Source: Spirochaetota bacterium
GTDB lineage: Bacteria > Spirochaetota > Leptospiria > Turneriellales > Turneriellaceae
Direction: 5' to 3'
Assembly: GCA_963205035.1 (NCBI GenBank)
Contig: CAUJII010000065.1
Location: 1 to 43,947 of the forward strand
Length of the DNA: 43,947 nt
The notes below the pieces were generated by a model, which saw nothing but the letters and a program-made list of their open reading frames with translations, searched no databases and was not told the DNA's origin. Positions within the stretch are counted from its first letter, which is position 1. Each line of letters opens with the position of its first letter. This document shows, piece by piece, positions 1 to 8,326 of the stretch. The position numbers and the translations under genes were made by a program.

Positions 1-1
1 C

Positions 2-361
2 GTCATAAGGCCCTGGAGGGTTGATAAGAACCTCTACGGTGTGCTTTGGCAGCGGACGATTCATTCGGGCGAGTCGGTATCGCGATTCGTCGACTTCGCG
101 ATTCGGGTGTTCATGCCGCGATTTGTCGAGATGTATCTGCATTCGCCCCGGCGCGGGTCGGGGTACTCTGCGCGGAATCATAAATTTTGGGCAGCGCGGT
201 ATGCCCGGCGTAAAAGTTTTCCTGACTATTTTATTAACTACCAAAAAGTCACCAAAAAAAATGAGAACGGCGGGCTCGAAACGGCTCGGAAGGCGATTCT
301 CATTGCGAAAAAGGGTCTGTCGTACCAGGAATACATCCACTGCCTACGAACTTGTATATAG
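2..361 (+). CDS. C-terminal part of an unidentified protein (truncated by window edge)
   Basis: This frame is open from the first bases of the window to a TAG at 359-361, so the start may lie outside; the first in-window ATG is at 41. The peptide has an amphipathic stretch with motifs SGESVSRFVDFAIRVFMPRF and WAARYARRKSFPDYFINYQ, followed by a Lys/Asn-rich, less convincing tail. I do not recognise a named family. The composition looks protein-like rather than random, whereas the competing +1 frame (21-419) is Arg/Ser-rich and looks like a shadow. A hairpin with a T run lies about 75 bp downstream and could end the transcript. It could be a real gene end or a decayed remnant. Confidence 0.4.
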   Translation, partial: VIRPWRVDKNLYGVLWQRTIHSGESVSRFVDFAIRVFMPRFVEMYLHSPRRGSGYSARNHKFWAARYARRKSFPDYFINYQKVTKKNENGGLETARKAILIAKKGLSYQEYIHCLRTCI

Positions 362-435
362 GCCGCGCCTACGCCGCCGGTGGGATGCTCAAAAAGTCGG
401 TTGTCACTCGGCCAACTAGGCGAAATTTTATCGCG

Positions 436-469
436 AGTCGCGGTCTCTCCGCTTCGGTGGCGACTTTTT
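436..469 (+). terminator. Candidate rho-independent terminator
   Basis: AGTCGC (436-441) pairs with GCGACT (460-465) and is followed by a T run (465-469). It lies between the partial gene ending at 361 and aspC at 591. A wider inverted pair, AAAAAGTCG near 391-399 and CGACTTTTT near 461-469, offers an alternative longer fold. Confidence 0.45.
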
Positions 470-590
470 AGACCCACCTGAAGGAATTGTGCCGATTACC
501 GCATGGGCAGCGCGGAAAGAATCATCTTCTAGCCCCACTTGCGCGCCCCTAAACTCTTGAAAGCCTGTCTCGCAAACAATTTCAGGAGGT

Positions 591-1805
591 ATGAAACTTG
601 CAGCACGCCTCGATCTCATCGAGCCCTCGCCGACCCTCGCGATTTCAGCGCGTTCGGCAGAACTCAAAGCCGAAGGCAAGGACATCGTAGGCTTTGGCGC
701 TGGAGAACCTGATTTCGACACCCCACAACACATCAAAGACGCTGCAATCGAAGCTCTACAAAAAGGGTTCACGAAATACACTCCCGTATCGGGCATCCCC
801 GAGCTGAAACAGGCGATCATTGCAAAACTCAAACGCGACAATCAGTTGGAGTTCTCGCCGAAACAAATTATCGTGGGTACAGGCGGCAAACAAGTTCTCT
901 TCAACTTTTTTCTTTCTGTGCTCAACGAAGGAGACGAAGTTGTCTGCCCGGCGCCTTACTGGGTGAGTTATAAAGACATTGTCCGCTTAGCGGGTGGAAC
1001 AATGAATATAATTCCCACACGCTTTGAAAATGGCTTCAAGATGACACCGGACGAATTAGAAAAAAGTATCACCCCCAAAACGCGGGTTTTTATTTTGAAC
1101 TCGCCGTCTAATCCGACGGGCGCGGCATACAGTCCTGAAGAAATCCGTGGTATATCTCAAGTCCTCGAGAAATTCCCGAACGTGCTGGTCTTAACCGACG
1201 ACATCTACGAAAAACTGAGTTATGGCATAGAAATCCTCAACATCGCCACGGCGTCTGCCCAGTTGCGGCCACGAACGGTTGTCGTCAACGGGCTTTCCAA
1301 AGCGTACGCGATGACGGGTTGGCGTTTGGGATACGCTGCGGGGCCGCACGAAATTATCGCTGCGATGGATATGATTCAAGGACAGTCTACCTCGAATGCG
1401 ACGAGCTTTTCTCAAAAAGGCGCGGTGGCGGCGCTCAATGGCGACCAGGGGGTGGTCGATTCTATGCGTGCAGTTTTTGAAAAACGGCGCGACCTTGCGT
1501 TTTCTCTCTTATCGAATCTTAAAGGCGTTCGCCTCTTCAAACCACAGGGCGCGTTCTATCTCTTTCCCGACATCCAAGGTTTAGAGGAAGCTCCGGGTTG
1601 GAAGGCTCTTGCCGAGCGCACGAAAGAGACCGATGTCGGAAAAATTTTCAGCTCGGGGCTCTTGAACGAAAAACTCGTCGCTGTAGTTCCCGGGACGGCG
1701 TTTGGATATGAAAAGGGTTTTCGTATTAGCTATGCCACGAGCGAAGCGCAGATTGAAAAGGGGCTTAACCGCATTCGAGAGTTTGTAGAGGCGTTGTGGA
1801 AATAG
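591..1805 (+). CDS. aspC: Aspartate aminotransferase, class I fold-type I PLP enzyme
   Basis: This cytosolic PLP enzyme should transfer the amino group between aspartate and 2-oxoglutarate. It is 404 residues, the usual length. It opens with the family-typical MKLAARLDLIEPSPTLAIS and GAGEPDFDTP. It has NPTG at 174-177, TDDIYE around 202-207, the PLP lysine in SKAYAMTGWR (Lys237) and the substrate arginine in FRISYATS near the C terminus. The overall pattern is close to the Thermus-type (subgroup I-beta) aspartate aminotransferases, some of which also accept prephenate, so the exact substrate range is open. The start is fixed by the family N terminus. A perfect AGGAGGT (584-590) directly abuts the ATG, which is unusually close. 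No in-frame alternative start exists because TGA lies at 558-560. The gene leads the xseB-kdsD group. Confidence 0.93.
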   Translation: MKLAARLDLIEPSPTLAISARSAELKAEGKDIVGFGAGEPDFDTPQHIKDAAIEALQKGFTKYTPVSGIPELKQAIIAKLKRDNQLEFSPKQIIVGTGGKQVLFNFFLSVLNEGDEVVCPAPYWVSYKDIVRLAGGTMNIIPTRFENGFKMTPDELEKSITPKTRVFILNSPSNPTGAAYSPEEIRGISQVLEKFPNVLVLTDDIYEKLSYGIEILNIATASAQLRPRTVVVNGLSKAYAMTGWRLGYAAGPHEIIAAMDMIQGQSTSNATSFSQKGAVAALNGDQGVVDSMRAVFEKRRDLAFSLLSNLKGVRLFKPQGAFYLFPDIQGLEEAPGWKALAERTKETDVGKIFSSGLLNEKLVAVVPGTAFGYEKGFRISYATSEAQIEKGLNRIREFVEALWK

Positions 1806-1864
1806 AAGAGCGCGAAATAAAAATGTTCAATTGACGGGGCGTGGAAGCTTACAAATCAAACGCC

Positions 1865-2170
1865 ATGCCTGCAAAAAAACAACCAGCCAATGAAGAACAA
1901 GGTCTAAGCGCAGGTTTAACCTTCGAGCAGGCGTTGAACGATTTAGAGGCCATCACCCAACGCCTCGAAGACGGCAGAGAATCGCTCGAAGAGTCGATGA
2001 AACTCTATGAACAGGGCTTGAAACTCAAGGAATTTTGCGAGCAAAAACTCAAAGAGGCCGAGAGCAAGTGGTTCATCCTAAAAAAACAAAAAGACGGCAG
2101 CTTAGCTATCGAAGAGACGCCGAGCGACAAGATTCCCGAACCGTCTGAGGTTCAAGGACAAATGTTTTGA
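1865..2170 (+). CDS. xseB: Exodeoxyribonuclease VII small subunit
   Basis: XseB binds the large subunit XseA to form exonuclease VII, which degrades single-stranded DNA to short oligonucleotides. The core LTFEQALNDLEAITQRLEDG, followed by SLEESMKLYEQGLKLKEFCEQKLKEAE, is diagnostic and forms the family's helical hairpin. The extension after it (WFILKKQKDGSLAIEETPSDKIPEPSEVQGQMF region) is longer and acidic. I start at ATG 1865. An in-frame GTG at 1841 would add eight residues and cannot be excluded, since neither start has a convincing ribosome-binding site. The stop overlaps the TTG start of kdsD, implying translational coupling. No xseA is present in the window. Confidence 0.88.
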   Translation: MPAKKQPANEEQGLSAGLTFEQALNDLEAITQRLEDGRESLEESMKLYEQGLKLKEFCEQKLKEAESKWFILKKQKDGSLAIEETPSDKIPEPSEVQGQMF

Positions 2171-3147
2171 AAGAAAGTCTACGTAACGCAATAGTCGATA
2201 CGCTGCGGGCAGCCGAGTTGTCTATCGCAGCAAATCTCGCCGAAGATGAATTTATTCGACAAATCACTTCTGCCGCGAACCTCCTGGCCGAATCTAAGAA
2301 CCGTATCTTAACATGCGGCATGGGTAAATCGGGGTTGATCGCACGCAAGGTAGCGGCGACACTCACCTCGACGGGATCGCCCGCCGTTTTTCTACACCCC
2401 GCCGACGCGCTCCATGGCGACATCGGTAACGTGCAATCGCGCGAGGTCGTTCTTGCATTTTCAAATTCGGGCGAAACGCGCGAGCTCGTGGAATTACTCC
2501 CCCACATCAGACGCCTTCAGGGTAAGCTCGTTGCAGTCACACAAAAAAAAGAGAGCACCTTAGCGCAAGATGCAGACTCGGCGATTATCTACTCCATCAC
2601 GCGAGAAGGCTGTCCTTTAGAATTGGCGCCCATGGCGTCGACGACTGTGTCTTTAGCGATTGGCGACGCCATCTCGAGCGCACTAATCCACATCAAGAAA
2701 TTCAAGCGTGAAGACTTTGGTAAATACCACCCTTCAGGAACGCTCGGTCGAAAGCTCTTAACGCGCGTCAAAGATGTCATGCAGAGTGCCGACGATATTC
2801 TACTCGGCCGCGACACAACTTTCCAAGCCGTGTTGCCAATCATGATCCGCGCGAATGTCGGTTGTGTCCTCGTTGTGGGCAGCAAAGGCCATTTGCGCGG
2901 CATCTTGACAGACGGCGACATCAAGCGCTTACTCGATAACTTCATCACAAAACCAGCAGAGCTCTTTCGCGCAACCGCTGCGCAGATGATGACCGAAGAC
3001 CCGGTCTCGGTGAGCGCGAACTCTTTGGTCGACACAGCTTTTGCGCTCATGCAAGAAAAGAAGACTTATATACTTCCCGTTGTGAATGAGAGAAAAAAGC
3101 CGGTTGGGGTTGTCCGCATGCACGACCTCATGATTAAGGCTTCTTAA
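2167..3147 (+). CDS. kdsD: Arabinose-5-phosphate isomerase (KpsF/GutQ family)
   Basis: The enzyme interconverts ribulose-5-phosphate and arabinose-5-phosphate, the first committed step towards Kdo in LPS. The 326-residue length matches the E. coli enzyme. The N-terminal SIS domain contains CGMGKSGLIARKVAATL, LHPADALHGDIG and the sugar-phosphate loop FSNSGET. It is followed by APMASTTVSLAIGDAIS and the family signature HPSGTLGR. Two CBS domains fill roughly residues 200-325 (VKDVMQ..., TDGDIKR, AQMMTEDPVSV). The start is TTG at 2167, overlapping the xseB stop in TTGA and supported by AAGGA eight bases upstream (2154-2158). The gene implies a Gram-negative envelope with Kdo, which fits Leptospira-type spirochaetes and not Borrelia or Treponema. 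Confidence 0.92.
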   Translation: MKESLRNAIVDTLRAAELSIAANLAEDEFIRQITSAANLLAESKNRILTCGMGKSGLIARKVAATLTSTGSPAVFLHPADALHGDIGNVQSREVVLAFSNSGETRELVELLPHIRRLQGKLVAVTQKKESTLAQDADSAIIYSITREGCPLELAPMASTTVSLAIGDAISSALIHIKKFKREDFGKYHPSGTLGRKLLTRVKDVMQSADDILLGRDTTFQAVLPIMIRANVGCVLVVGSKGHLRGILTDGDIKRLLDNFITKPAELFRATAAQMMTEDPVSVSANSLVDTAFALMQEKKTYILPVVNERKKPVGVVRMHDLMIKAS

Positions 3148-3156
3148 AGAGGAATA

Positions 3157-3978
3157 ATGGAAACCGAAAAAGAGGACGGCGAAGGGAAAGCTGCGAAAGC
3201 CGTCAAAAAGCTGCAGCGCGACAGGATCGTGCTTTTTCGCATCAACGCGCTCACGCGTAACGGACGCGACGAGCTCATGGAAATTTTTTCCGGCGTCTTT
3301 GCAGAGTTTGCTTTGAACCCCGGTTTGCTATTTAACCTTTACTCCGCCGTTGTCGAAATTATTTTTAACGCCATCAAGGCCAACGCAAAGCACGTTCTCT
3401 TGAAAGAAGAAGTACGCCTCAAGCTGCAAAGGCAGAATTTTGAAGACATCGATACTTTACTCAACACAATTTTCAACGAAGAAGTCTTGCGCGATTTTAT
3501 GAGTCGGCATGTTCTGCCTGAAAAACTGAAAAAACGCGTCAACACGGTGCTCCAGATTTCTGAAAAAAAACGGATGGGGCGCACAGACAAGCTCACGCGA
3601 AAAGATTTGTTACAACTTGCAGAATTTAACAGTCTACTCAAGAAAGAAAAAGCTCTCATCCATTTTGTGATTGTGATAAGCGACGAGACGCTCAGCATCA
3701 ACGTGGTCAACGACATCCCTATTTTGAGCAAAGACATGAAGCGCATCACGCATAGCCGTGAAACGCACAAGAAGCTTTTTGACGAGGGACGCTCTGCCGA
3801 TTATTTCGGGCCCGACTATCTCGACCAAACCGAGTCTGCGGGTTTCGGCATCGCGATGGCCGATGAGATCTACTATGAGATGCAGCTCAACCCACTCGAT
3901 TTTTTTACAATCTCGACATCTGCTGGCGTGACGCGCGCTATCCTGCGCTTTCCGCGCGAAAGACTCGCTCTGGGTTAA
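3157..3978 (+). CDS. GHKL (Bergerat-fold) ATPase-like protein of unknown role
   Basis: This 273-residue soluble protein has no signal peptide or membrane segment. The stretch AVVEIIFNAIKANAKH (about 65-80) resembles the N box of histidine kinase/HSP90-type ATPases. LSINVVNDIPIL could be a degenerate G1 region, and SAGFGIAMADEI near the C terminus resembles the glycine-rich G2 lid. A long charged helical insert separates these. No phospho-acceptor His domain or receiver is visible, so it is not a complete sensor kinase; it could be an anti-sigma-like or signalling ATPase. GAGG with five-base spacing supports ATG 3157, nine bases after kdsD, suggesting cotranscription. The function is not known to me. 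Confidence 0.75.
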   Translation: METEKEDGEGKAAKAVKKLQRDRIVLFRINALTRNGRDELMEIFSGVFAEFALNPGLLFNLYSAVVEIIFNAIKANAKHVLLKEEVRLKLQRQNFEDIDTLLNTIFNEEVLRDFMSRHVLPEKLKKRVNTVLQISEKKRMGRTDKLTRKDLLQLAEFNSLLKKEKALIHFVIVISDETLSINVVNDIPILSKDMKRITHSRETHKKLFDEGRSADYFGPDYLDQTESAGFGIAMADEIYYEMQLNPLDFFTISTSAGVTRAILRFPRERLALG

Positions 3979-3987
3979 GGGGGTTCT

Positions 3988-5397
3988 TTAGGCGCGCCCG
4001 TCGCTCGTCTTTGCGAGAAAATCCTTCGCTTTCTCTATTTGCGCCTTGACAGAACTTGGATTTGTCGAGCCCTCGCCCTGGCGTCTTTCGAGAGATTCTT
4101 TCGGTAGAAAAAAATTCTCGGGGAGAACTAAATCGAAGCCCGCAATTTCTTTCCACTGCGCCGCAGTCAAACCTTCGAGCCGCAGGTTATTTTTCTCGCA
4201 GTATGCGACAGCTTGCCCGGCCACCGCGTGCGCATCGCGGAACGGAGTCTTCTTCACCCGCACCAAAAAATCTGCGATGTCGGTCGCCAATGCAAACCCC
4301 TTCGAAAGATTTTCTAAAACGCGCTCTTCATTAAAGCGCAAATTTTTTAGAATTTCGGTTAATCCCAAAAGTCCACGGCGTACCTCTCGGATGCTATCGA
4401 AAAGATACACCTTGTCTTCTTGCAGGTCGCGGTTATACGTCATCGGCAGGGCCTTGAGATTCGTAACAAGCGCCTGCAAGTTCCCGTTGACACGGCCTGC
4501 CTTTCCCCGCAAGAGCTCGGCGATGTCGGGGTTCTTCTTCTGCGGCATGATCGAAGAGCCCGTCGTCACGGCGTCCCCGAGTGTTACGTAACCAAACTCC
4601 GTCGTGTTATAGATAATCACGTCTTCGCAAAACCGCGAGATGTGGAGATATAACCGCGTCGCAAAGAAGTGGTAGTTCAACTGGTAATCGCGGTTCGATA
4701 CCGCATCCATGCTATTCGCATAGACTCCCGAAAAACCCAGCTCGGCGGCAGTCATCTGTCTGTCGATCGGGTAATTCGCTCCCCCCAACGCGGCGCTCCC
4801 CAAAGGTGAGTTACCAACGCTCTGTAGTACGAATTCTAAAAATTCGAGGTCGCGGGCAAATTGCCAAAAGTATGCCAAGAGGTAATGCGAGAGCAGAACC
4901 GGCTGCGCAATTTGCAGGTGCGTGTATCCAATCCACACCTTGCCGAAATTTTCGTTAGCTAAAGAAAGAATCAATCGCAAGAGCGTAACCAGATGCGTAC
5001 GGTCTTCTTCGAGCGCATGCCGCACGAAGAGGTGCGTATCGACCGCCACTTGATCGTTGCGCGAACGGCCCGTGTGGAGTTTTTTCCCCGTGTCGCCGAT
5101 GAGTTCGGTTAGCCGTGCCTCGATGTGCATGTGGATGTCTTCGAGGGAAGCCTGAAATCGCATCGTGCCCGCTTCGATTTCTCCCTTAATTTGCAAGAGC
5201 CCTTTCTCGATTTGTTCAAACTCGTGAGCTGTGAGGACTCCCACTTTAGAAAGCATGTTCGCATGGGCAATCGAAGCGCGTATATCCACTTCGTACAATA
5301 CGTAATCGAACGAGATTGACTCGGAAATCTCTTCGGTAATTTGAGAAGGTGCGTTTTCAAAACGCCCATGCCAGAGTTTTTCTCTCTTGTCAGACAT
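3988..5397 (-). CDS. argH: Argininosuccinate lyase
   Basis: The enzyme cleaves argininosuccinate to arginine and fumarate in the last step of arginine synthesis; the family is homotetrameric. Its 469 residues fit the family. Visible landmarks are LWHGRF at the N terminus, the substrate loop HTGRSRNDQVAVD, the TYGHLQ-equivalent YTHLQIAQPV, and the fumarase-superfamily signature GSSIMPQKKNPD with the mobile catalytic serine. The gene converges on the + strand GHKL-like gene with only a nine-base gap. It is followed on the minus strand by no other gene. The alcohol dehydrogenase gene lies 23 bases upstream on the same strand, so they may share a transcript, although no metabolic link is evident. 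Confidence 0.95.
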   Translation of the reverse strand: MSDKREKLWHGRFENAPSQITEEISESISFDYVLYEVDIRASIAHANMLSKVGVLTAHEFEQIEKGLLQIKGEIEAGTMRFQASLEDIHMHIEARLTELIGDTGKKLHTGRSRNDQVAVDTHLFVRHALEEDRTHLVTLLRLILSLANENFGKVWIGYTHLQIAQPVLLSHYLLAYFWQFARDLEFLEFVLQSVGNSPLGSAALGGANYPIDRQMTAAELGFSGVYANSMDAVSNRDYQLNYHFFATRLYLHISRFCEDVIIYNTTEFGYVTLGDAVTTGSSIMPQKKNPDIAELLRGKAGRVNGNLQALVTNLKALPMTYNRDLQEDKVYLFDSIREVRRGLLGLTEILKNLRFNEERVLENLSKGFALATDIADFLVRVKKTPFRDAHAVAGQAVAYCEKNNLRLEGLTAAQWKEIAGFDLVLPENFFLPKESLERRQGEGSTNPSSVKAQIEKAKDFLAKTSDGRA

Positions 5398-5420
5398 TGA
5401 ACGCTGTAAACTGTCCGCTC

Positions 5421-7184
5421 TTACAGAACCAACGTCGATAAACCGCGCTCGCGCAAGTACTGCGGGTAGAGTTCATATAACGGCTCCAAGAGCGGCAGAA
5501 GATTCATTGCCCGAGGCACCTTGCCTTTGGGAATGACATCTTTGCGCGCTAAAGCCTGCATGAGGTTAATTTGCCCGTGCCAAAAGTAATGCGACATATC
5601 GGCTGTCAGAGTGAACTCGACTTCGGGGTCGAATGCGCGTGCGCTATCGCCCTGCAAAATCTGTTTCGACCTGTCGTCTGTTGTGCCGTCGAGTGCAATC
5701 GAAGCGTCGGGAGTCAAATAGTTGAAACGAATTTTCAACCCTGAATTCTTGAGCGGCGCGAAGAGTTTCGGATCCGCTTGCACCCTTAAAAAGTAACCGC
5801 CCAAAAGATCATAGACTGCGGCTTCGTCTTTGAAAATATTCTTGAGTCTCTTGACCGAGCTACTGGTGCGCGCTGCTTTGAGTTCAGATTTTGAAACGGG
5901 GATCGCCTTGAGATTCTGCGCGTACGCGTCTTTGACGATAGCGCGAACACTCTCCGCTTCGACGCTTTGCGGGTTATTGAGCATCGCCCCGTCTTCGAGA
6001 GCTGTCTTCACTACCTGATCGAGTTTTGCGAGACCGTCTTTAACTCCCGCGTCGCGCAAGTTCAGAGGGTGCCCGCAAAGCGCATTCAACTTTTGGTTGA
6101 GAGTGCGCAGATGCGTCGCAAGCGATTGTGCGCGGCGCTCGGTCAGCCATTCGTCTACCAAGCCCAACTGTGTTACAGCTTGGTTCACCATGAAATTGTC
6201 GAAACGCGCAACCAGCTTGTTAATTTCTTGAACGGGGTAAATACCACTATCGCCGAAGATTTGCGCGATGCGTGCATACCTTGCCGACGAAGATTCCATA
6301 TTGTGCGCCATGCTGAAAGGCAGAATGATGCTATTGGCGACGCCGTGTGGTATGTGGTAAACACCGCCCAGCGCGTGGCTAATGCCGTGGACAATCCCTA
6401 CTCCGCCGTGGTTGAACGCAACGGCCGCCAAGAAAGACGCCGTGAGCATCGCGCCGCGTGCGTTGAGGTCTGCGGGCTCAGCCACGGCTTGCAGAATATT
6501 TTTCGCGACAAGCTCAATGGCATAAAGCGATAACGCATCGGACACCGGGTTGGGGTTTCCTCCCACATACGATTCGATGGCGTGCGTCATTGCATCCATC
6601 CCCGTTGCGGCAGTCACTTTGCCGGGCATCGTCGCCGTCATTTCGGGGTCAAGGATTGCGATGTCGGGTAAGAAAGCGTCTTCTGCAAAGGGCAACTTCA
6701 CCGAATTGGCGTCGTCTGAGACCATTGCGAACTGCGTCACCTCGGAGCCAGTTCCCGCCGTTGTCGGTATGAAAACGGAAGGAAGCAAGCGGTCTTTCAA
6801 GAGTTGCGCGCCCATGTGCTTCTGCAGCGGCCCGCCTTTGACCATGAGGAGGTTGATAATTTTTGCCGAATCTAAGACAGAGCCTCCGCCCACGGCGATA
6901 ACCATGTCGCATTTGTTAGCAACGCCCAACTCCGCAGCTTCGGTGACGACCTTGAGCTCGCTATTGGGAGGGACGCTATCATACGTCGCGCCAATCGTGA
7001 TTGCCGAACCGCCCAGCCCCTCGAGGACTTTTTTTGCGAGCCCAGCCGCTACGATGACTTTGTCAGTGACGAGGAGCGCTTTCTTGCCGGGAAAGCCTTG
7101 GAGCTCTTCGCCCAATTTCGATGCAAGGCCAATGCCGTAGCGAACCTTCGTCGGCAGGGAAAACTGATAGTAGTCGGGTATCAT
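5421..7184 (-). CDS. Iron-type alcohol dehydrogenase fused to a C-terminal SCP2-like domain
   Basis: Residues about 1-425 are a group III (iron-dependent) alcohol dehydrogenase. It has the NAD-binding GGGS (99-102), FIPTTAGTGSE (138-148), and metal ligands D197 and H201 in TGMDAMTHAIESYV, H266 in VHGISH and H280 in HIPHGVAN. A helical insert near 345-420 is longer than in FucO. Residues about 450-587 look like an SCP2 sterol/lipid-carrier fold: FTLTADMSHYFWHG, then MQALARKDVIPKGK and LLPLLEPLYELYP. Typical family members are about 380-400 residues, so the extra domain is clear; a lipid-like alcohol or aldehyde substrate is my inference. AGAGG with seven-base spacing supports ATG 7184, four bases after the upstream amidase stop, so the two are probably cotranscribed. 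Confidence 0.88.
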   Translation of the reverse strand: MIPDYYQFSLPTKVRYGIGLASKLGEELQGFPGKKALLVTDKVIVAAGLAKKVLEGLGGSAITIGATYDSVPPNSELKVVTEAAELGVANKCDMVIAVGGGSVLDSAKIINLLMVKGGPLQKHMGAQLLKDRLLPSVFIPTTAGTGSEVTQFAMVSDDANSVKLPFAEDAFLPDIAILDPEMTATMPGKVTAATGMDAMTHAIESYVGGNPNPVSDALSLYAIELVAKNILQAVAEPADLNARGAMLTASFLAAVAFNHGGVGIVHGISHALGGVYHIPHGVANSIILPFSMAHNMESSSARYARIAQIFGDSGIYPVQEINKLVARFDNFMVNQAVTQLGLVDEWLTERRAQSLATHLRTLNQKLNALCGHPLNLRDAGVKDGLAKLDQVVKTALEDGAMLNNPQSVEAESVRAIVKDAYAQNLKAIPVSKSELKAARTSSSVKRLKNIFKDEAAVYDLLGGYFLRVQADPKLFAPLKNSGLKIRFNYLTPDASIALDGTTDDRSKQILQGDSARAFDPEVEFTLTADMSHYFWHGQINLMQALARKDVIPKGKVPRAMNLLPLLEPLYELYPQYLRERGLSTLVL

Positions 7185-7187
7185 GCG

Positions 7188-8015
7188 TTAGCCTCTATTT
7201 TGAAGAGTCGGTGGCAATAACAAAGGATAAATCGCCCGTAGAGACGGCATTCTGCGGCGGCACGCGTTCAAGTGCTCCGCGTCGAGCGATACAACACAAA
7301 GGCCCGGCCCATCTTCTAACTGAGCCATAACTTTACCCCACGGGTCGACAGCCATCGAGTGACCAAACGTTTCGCGGCCCTTAGTGTGTTCTCCGCACTG
7401 CGCAGCCGCCAAGACGTAGCAGGTGTTTTCAATAGCCCGCGCACGGAGCAGTATCTCCCAATGCGCGGCGCCTGTCACTTGTGTAAAAGCTGCCGGGACG
7501 CACAAGACCTGTGCGCCTTTTTGCGCGTACGTTTGATAGAGGTACGGAAAACGTAGGTCGTAGCAAATCGACATGCCGAACGAAAATCCCGAGAGAGAAA
7601 AAAGAGAAAGCGGGGATGTGCCCGGTTCTGTGTTCAACGATTCGTGGTAGCTCTGAGCACCCGGCGTGGCATCAAACAGATGGATTTTATCGTAACGGTG
7701 TATTTCTTCACCTTGTGCATTGAATGTCAGTGCAGAGTTGAAGAAGCGACCGCTGGGTGCCTTAATCGGAAAGCCGCCACCCGTGATTGGCATCTGAAAC
7801 CGCTGTGCGGCCTCTTGCAAGAACAGCCGTACTTGGGTCGCGATTTTTTCGCCCTGTGTGCGCTTTTCTTCTTCGCTCCCGAAGAAAGCAAAATTTTCGG
7901 GCAGGAGAGCGTAGTCTGCTTTTTGCGCGTGCGCTTTTGCGAGGAGATTTTCAACCTCTCGTAGGTTCGCGTCGAGACTATCTTGTGACGTAAGTTGAAT
8001 TAGAGCGACGCGCAT
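7188..8015 (-). CDS. Carbon-nitrogen hydrolase, Nit1/YbeM-like (deaminated glutathione amidase)
   Basis: The protein is a 275-residue nitrilase-superfamily amidase. The Glu-Lys-Cys triad is visible in LLPENF, RYDKIHLFD and SICYDLRFP. The segment TGAAHWEILLRARAIENTCYVLAAAQCG followed by GHSMAVDPWG matches the Nit1 branch, which removes the wasteful side product deaminated glutathione (metabolite repair), better than the Nit2/omega-amidase branch. I chose ATG 8015 (MRVALIQLTS) because this is where family homology starts; the frame stays open 17 codons upstream. The stop is three bases from the dehydrogenase start. The promoter region is shared with a large palindrome and the divergent ilvB gene. 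Confidence 0.87.
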   Translation of the reverse strand: MRVALIQLTSQDSLDANLREVENLLAKAHAQKADYALLPENFAFFGSEEEKRTQGEKIATQVRLFLQEAAQRFQMPITGGGFPIKAPSGRFFNSALTFNAQGEEIHRYDKIHLFDATPGAQSYHESLNTEPGTSPLSLFSLSGFSFGMSICYDLRFPYLYQTYAQKGAQVLCVPAAFTQVTGAAHWEILLRARAIENTCYVLAAAQCGEHTKGRETFGHSMAVDPWGKVMAQLEDGPGLCVVSLDAEHLNACRRRMPSLRAIYPLLLPPTLQNRG

Positions 8016-8077
8016 GGTTTCTACGAACCACAGCCATGAACCTGCGTGGGAGTGCTCCGTCCACACGAAACTTGTTG

Positions 8078-8279
8078 GGGCGCGGGATAAATCCGGTGGG
8101 TATTCTTATGCTTTGCGAAAAATTGTGCCTTAAAGACTTTAGAAAATCACGAGCGCCGGCTTTTCCTTTTAGAAAAGCCTCGCATAACGGTTTGCAACCT
8201 GCTCGTGATTTTCATGGGCCATCAGTCTATAAGGCGGCAATATTTTTCGCTGTGACCCCACCGGATTTATCGCACGCCC
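8078..8279. repeat. About 200-bp nested imperfect palindrome (MITE-like or structured leader)
   Basis: The outer arms are 8078-8100 and 8257-8279 (GATAAATCCGGTGGG on the left, its complement on the right). Middle arms GCGAAAAATTGTGCC (8115-8129) and its imperfect complement at 8236-8250 follow. Inner arms GAAAATCACGAGC (8142-8154) and GCTCGTGATTTTC (8201-8213) are perfect, and an inner hairpin GGCTTTTC (8158-8165)/GAAAAGCC (8172-8179) lies inside. It fills the gap between the divergent Nit1 gene and ilvB. No protein is credible across it. The left 36 bases recur at 21575-21610. Confidence 0.75.
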
Positions 8280-8326
8280 TACTTGTTCTTCCTTGACGCT
8301 CTGTCTTTGACGCAAGGCGTTACGGC

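Noticed and set aside
8036-8296. 86-codon reading frame on the + strand across the palindrome
   Set aside because: It is made of the inverted repeat itself, lacks a ribosome-binding site and resembles no protein.
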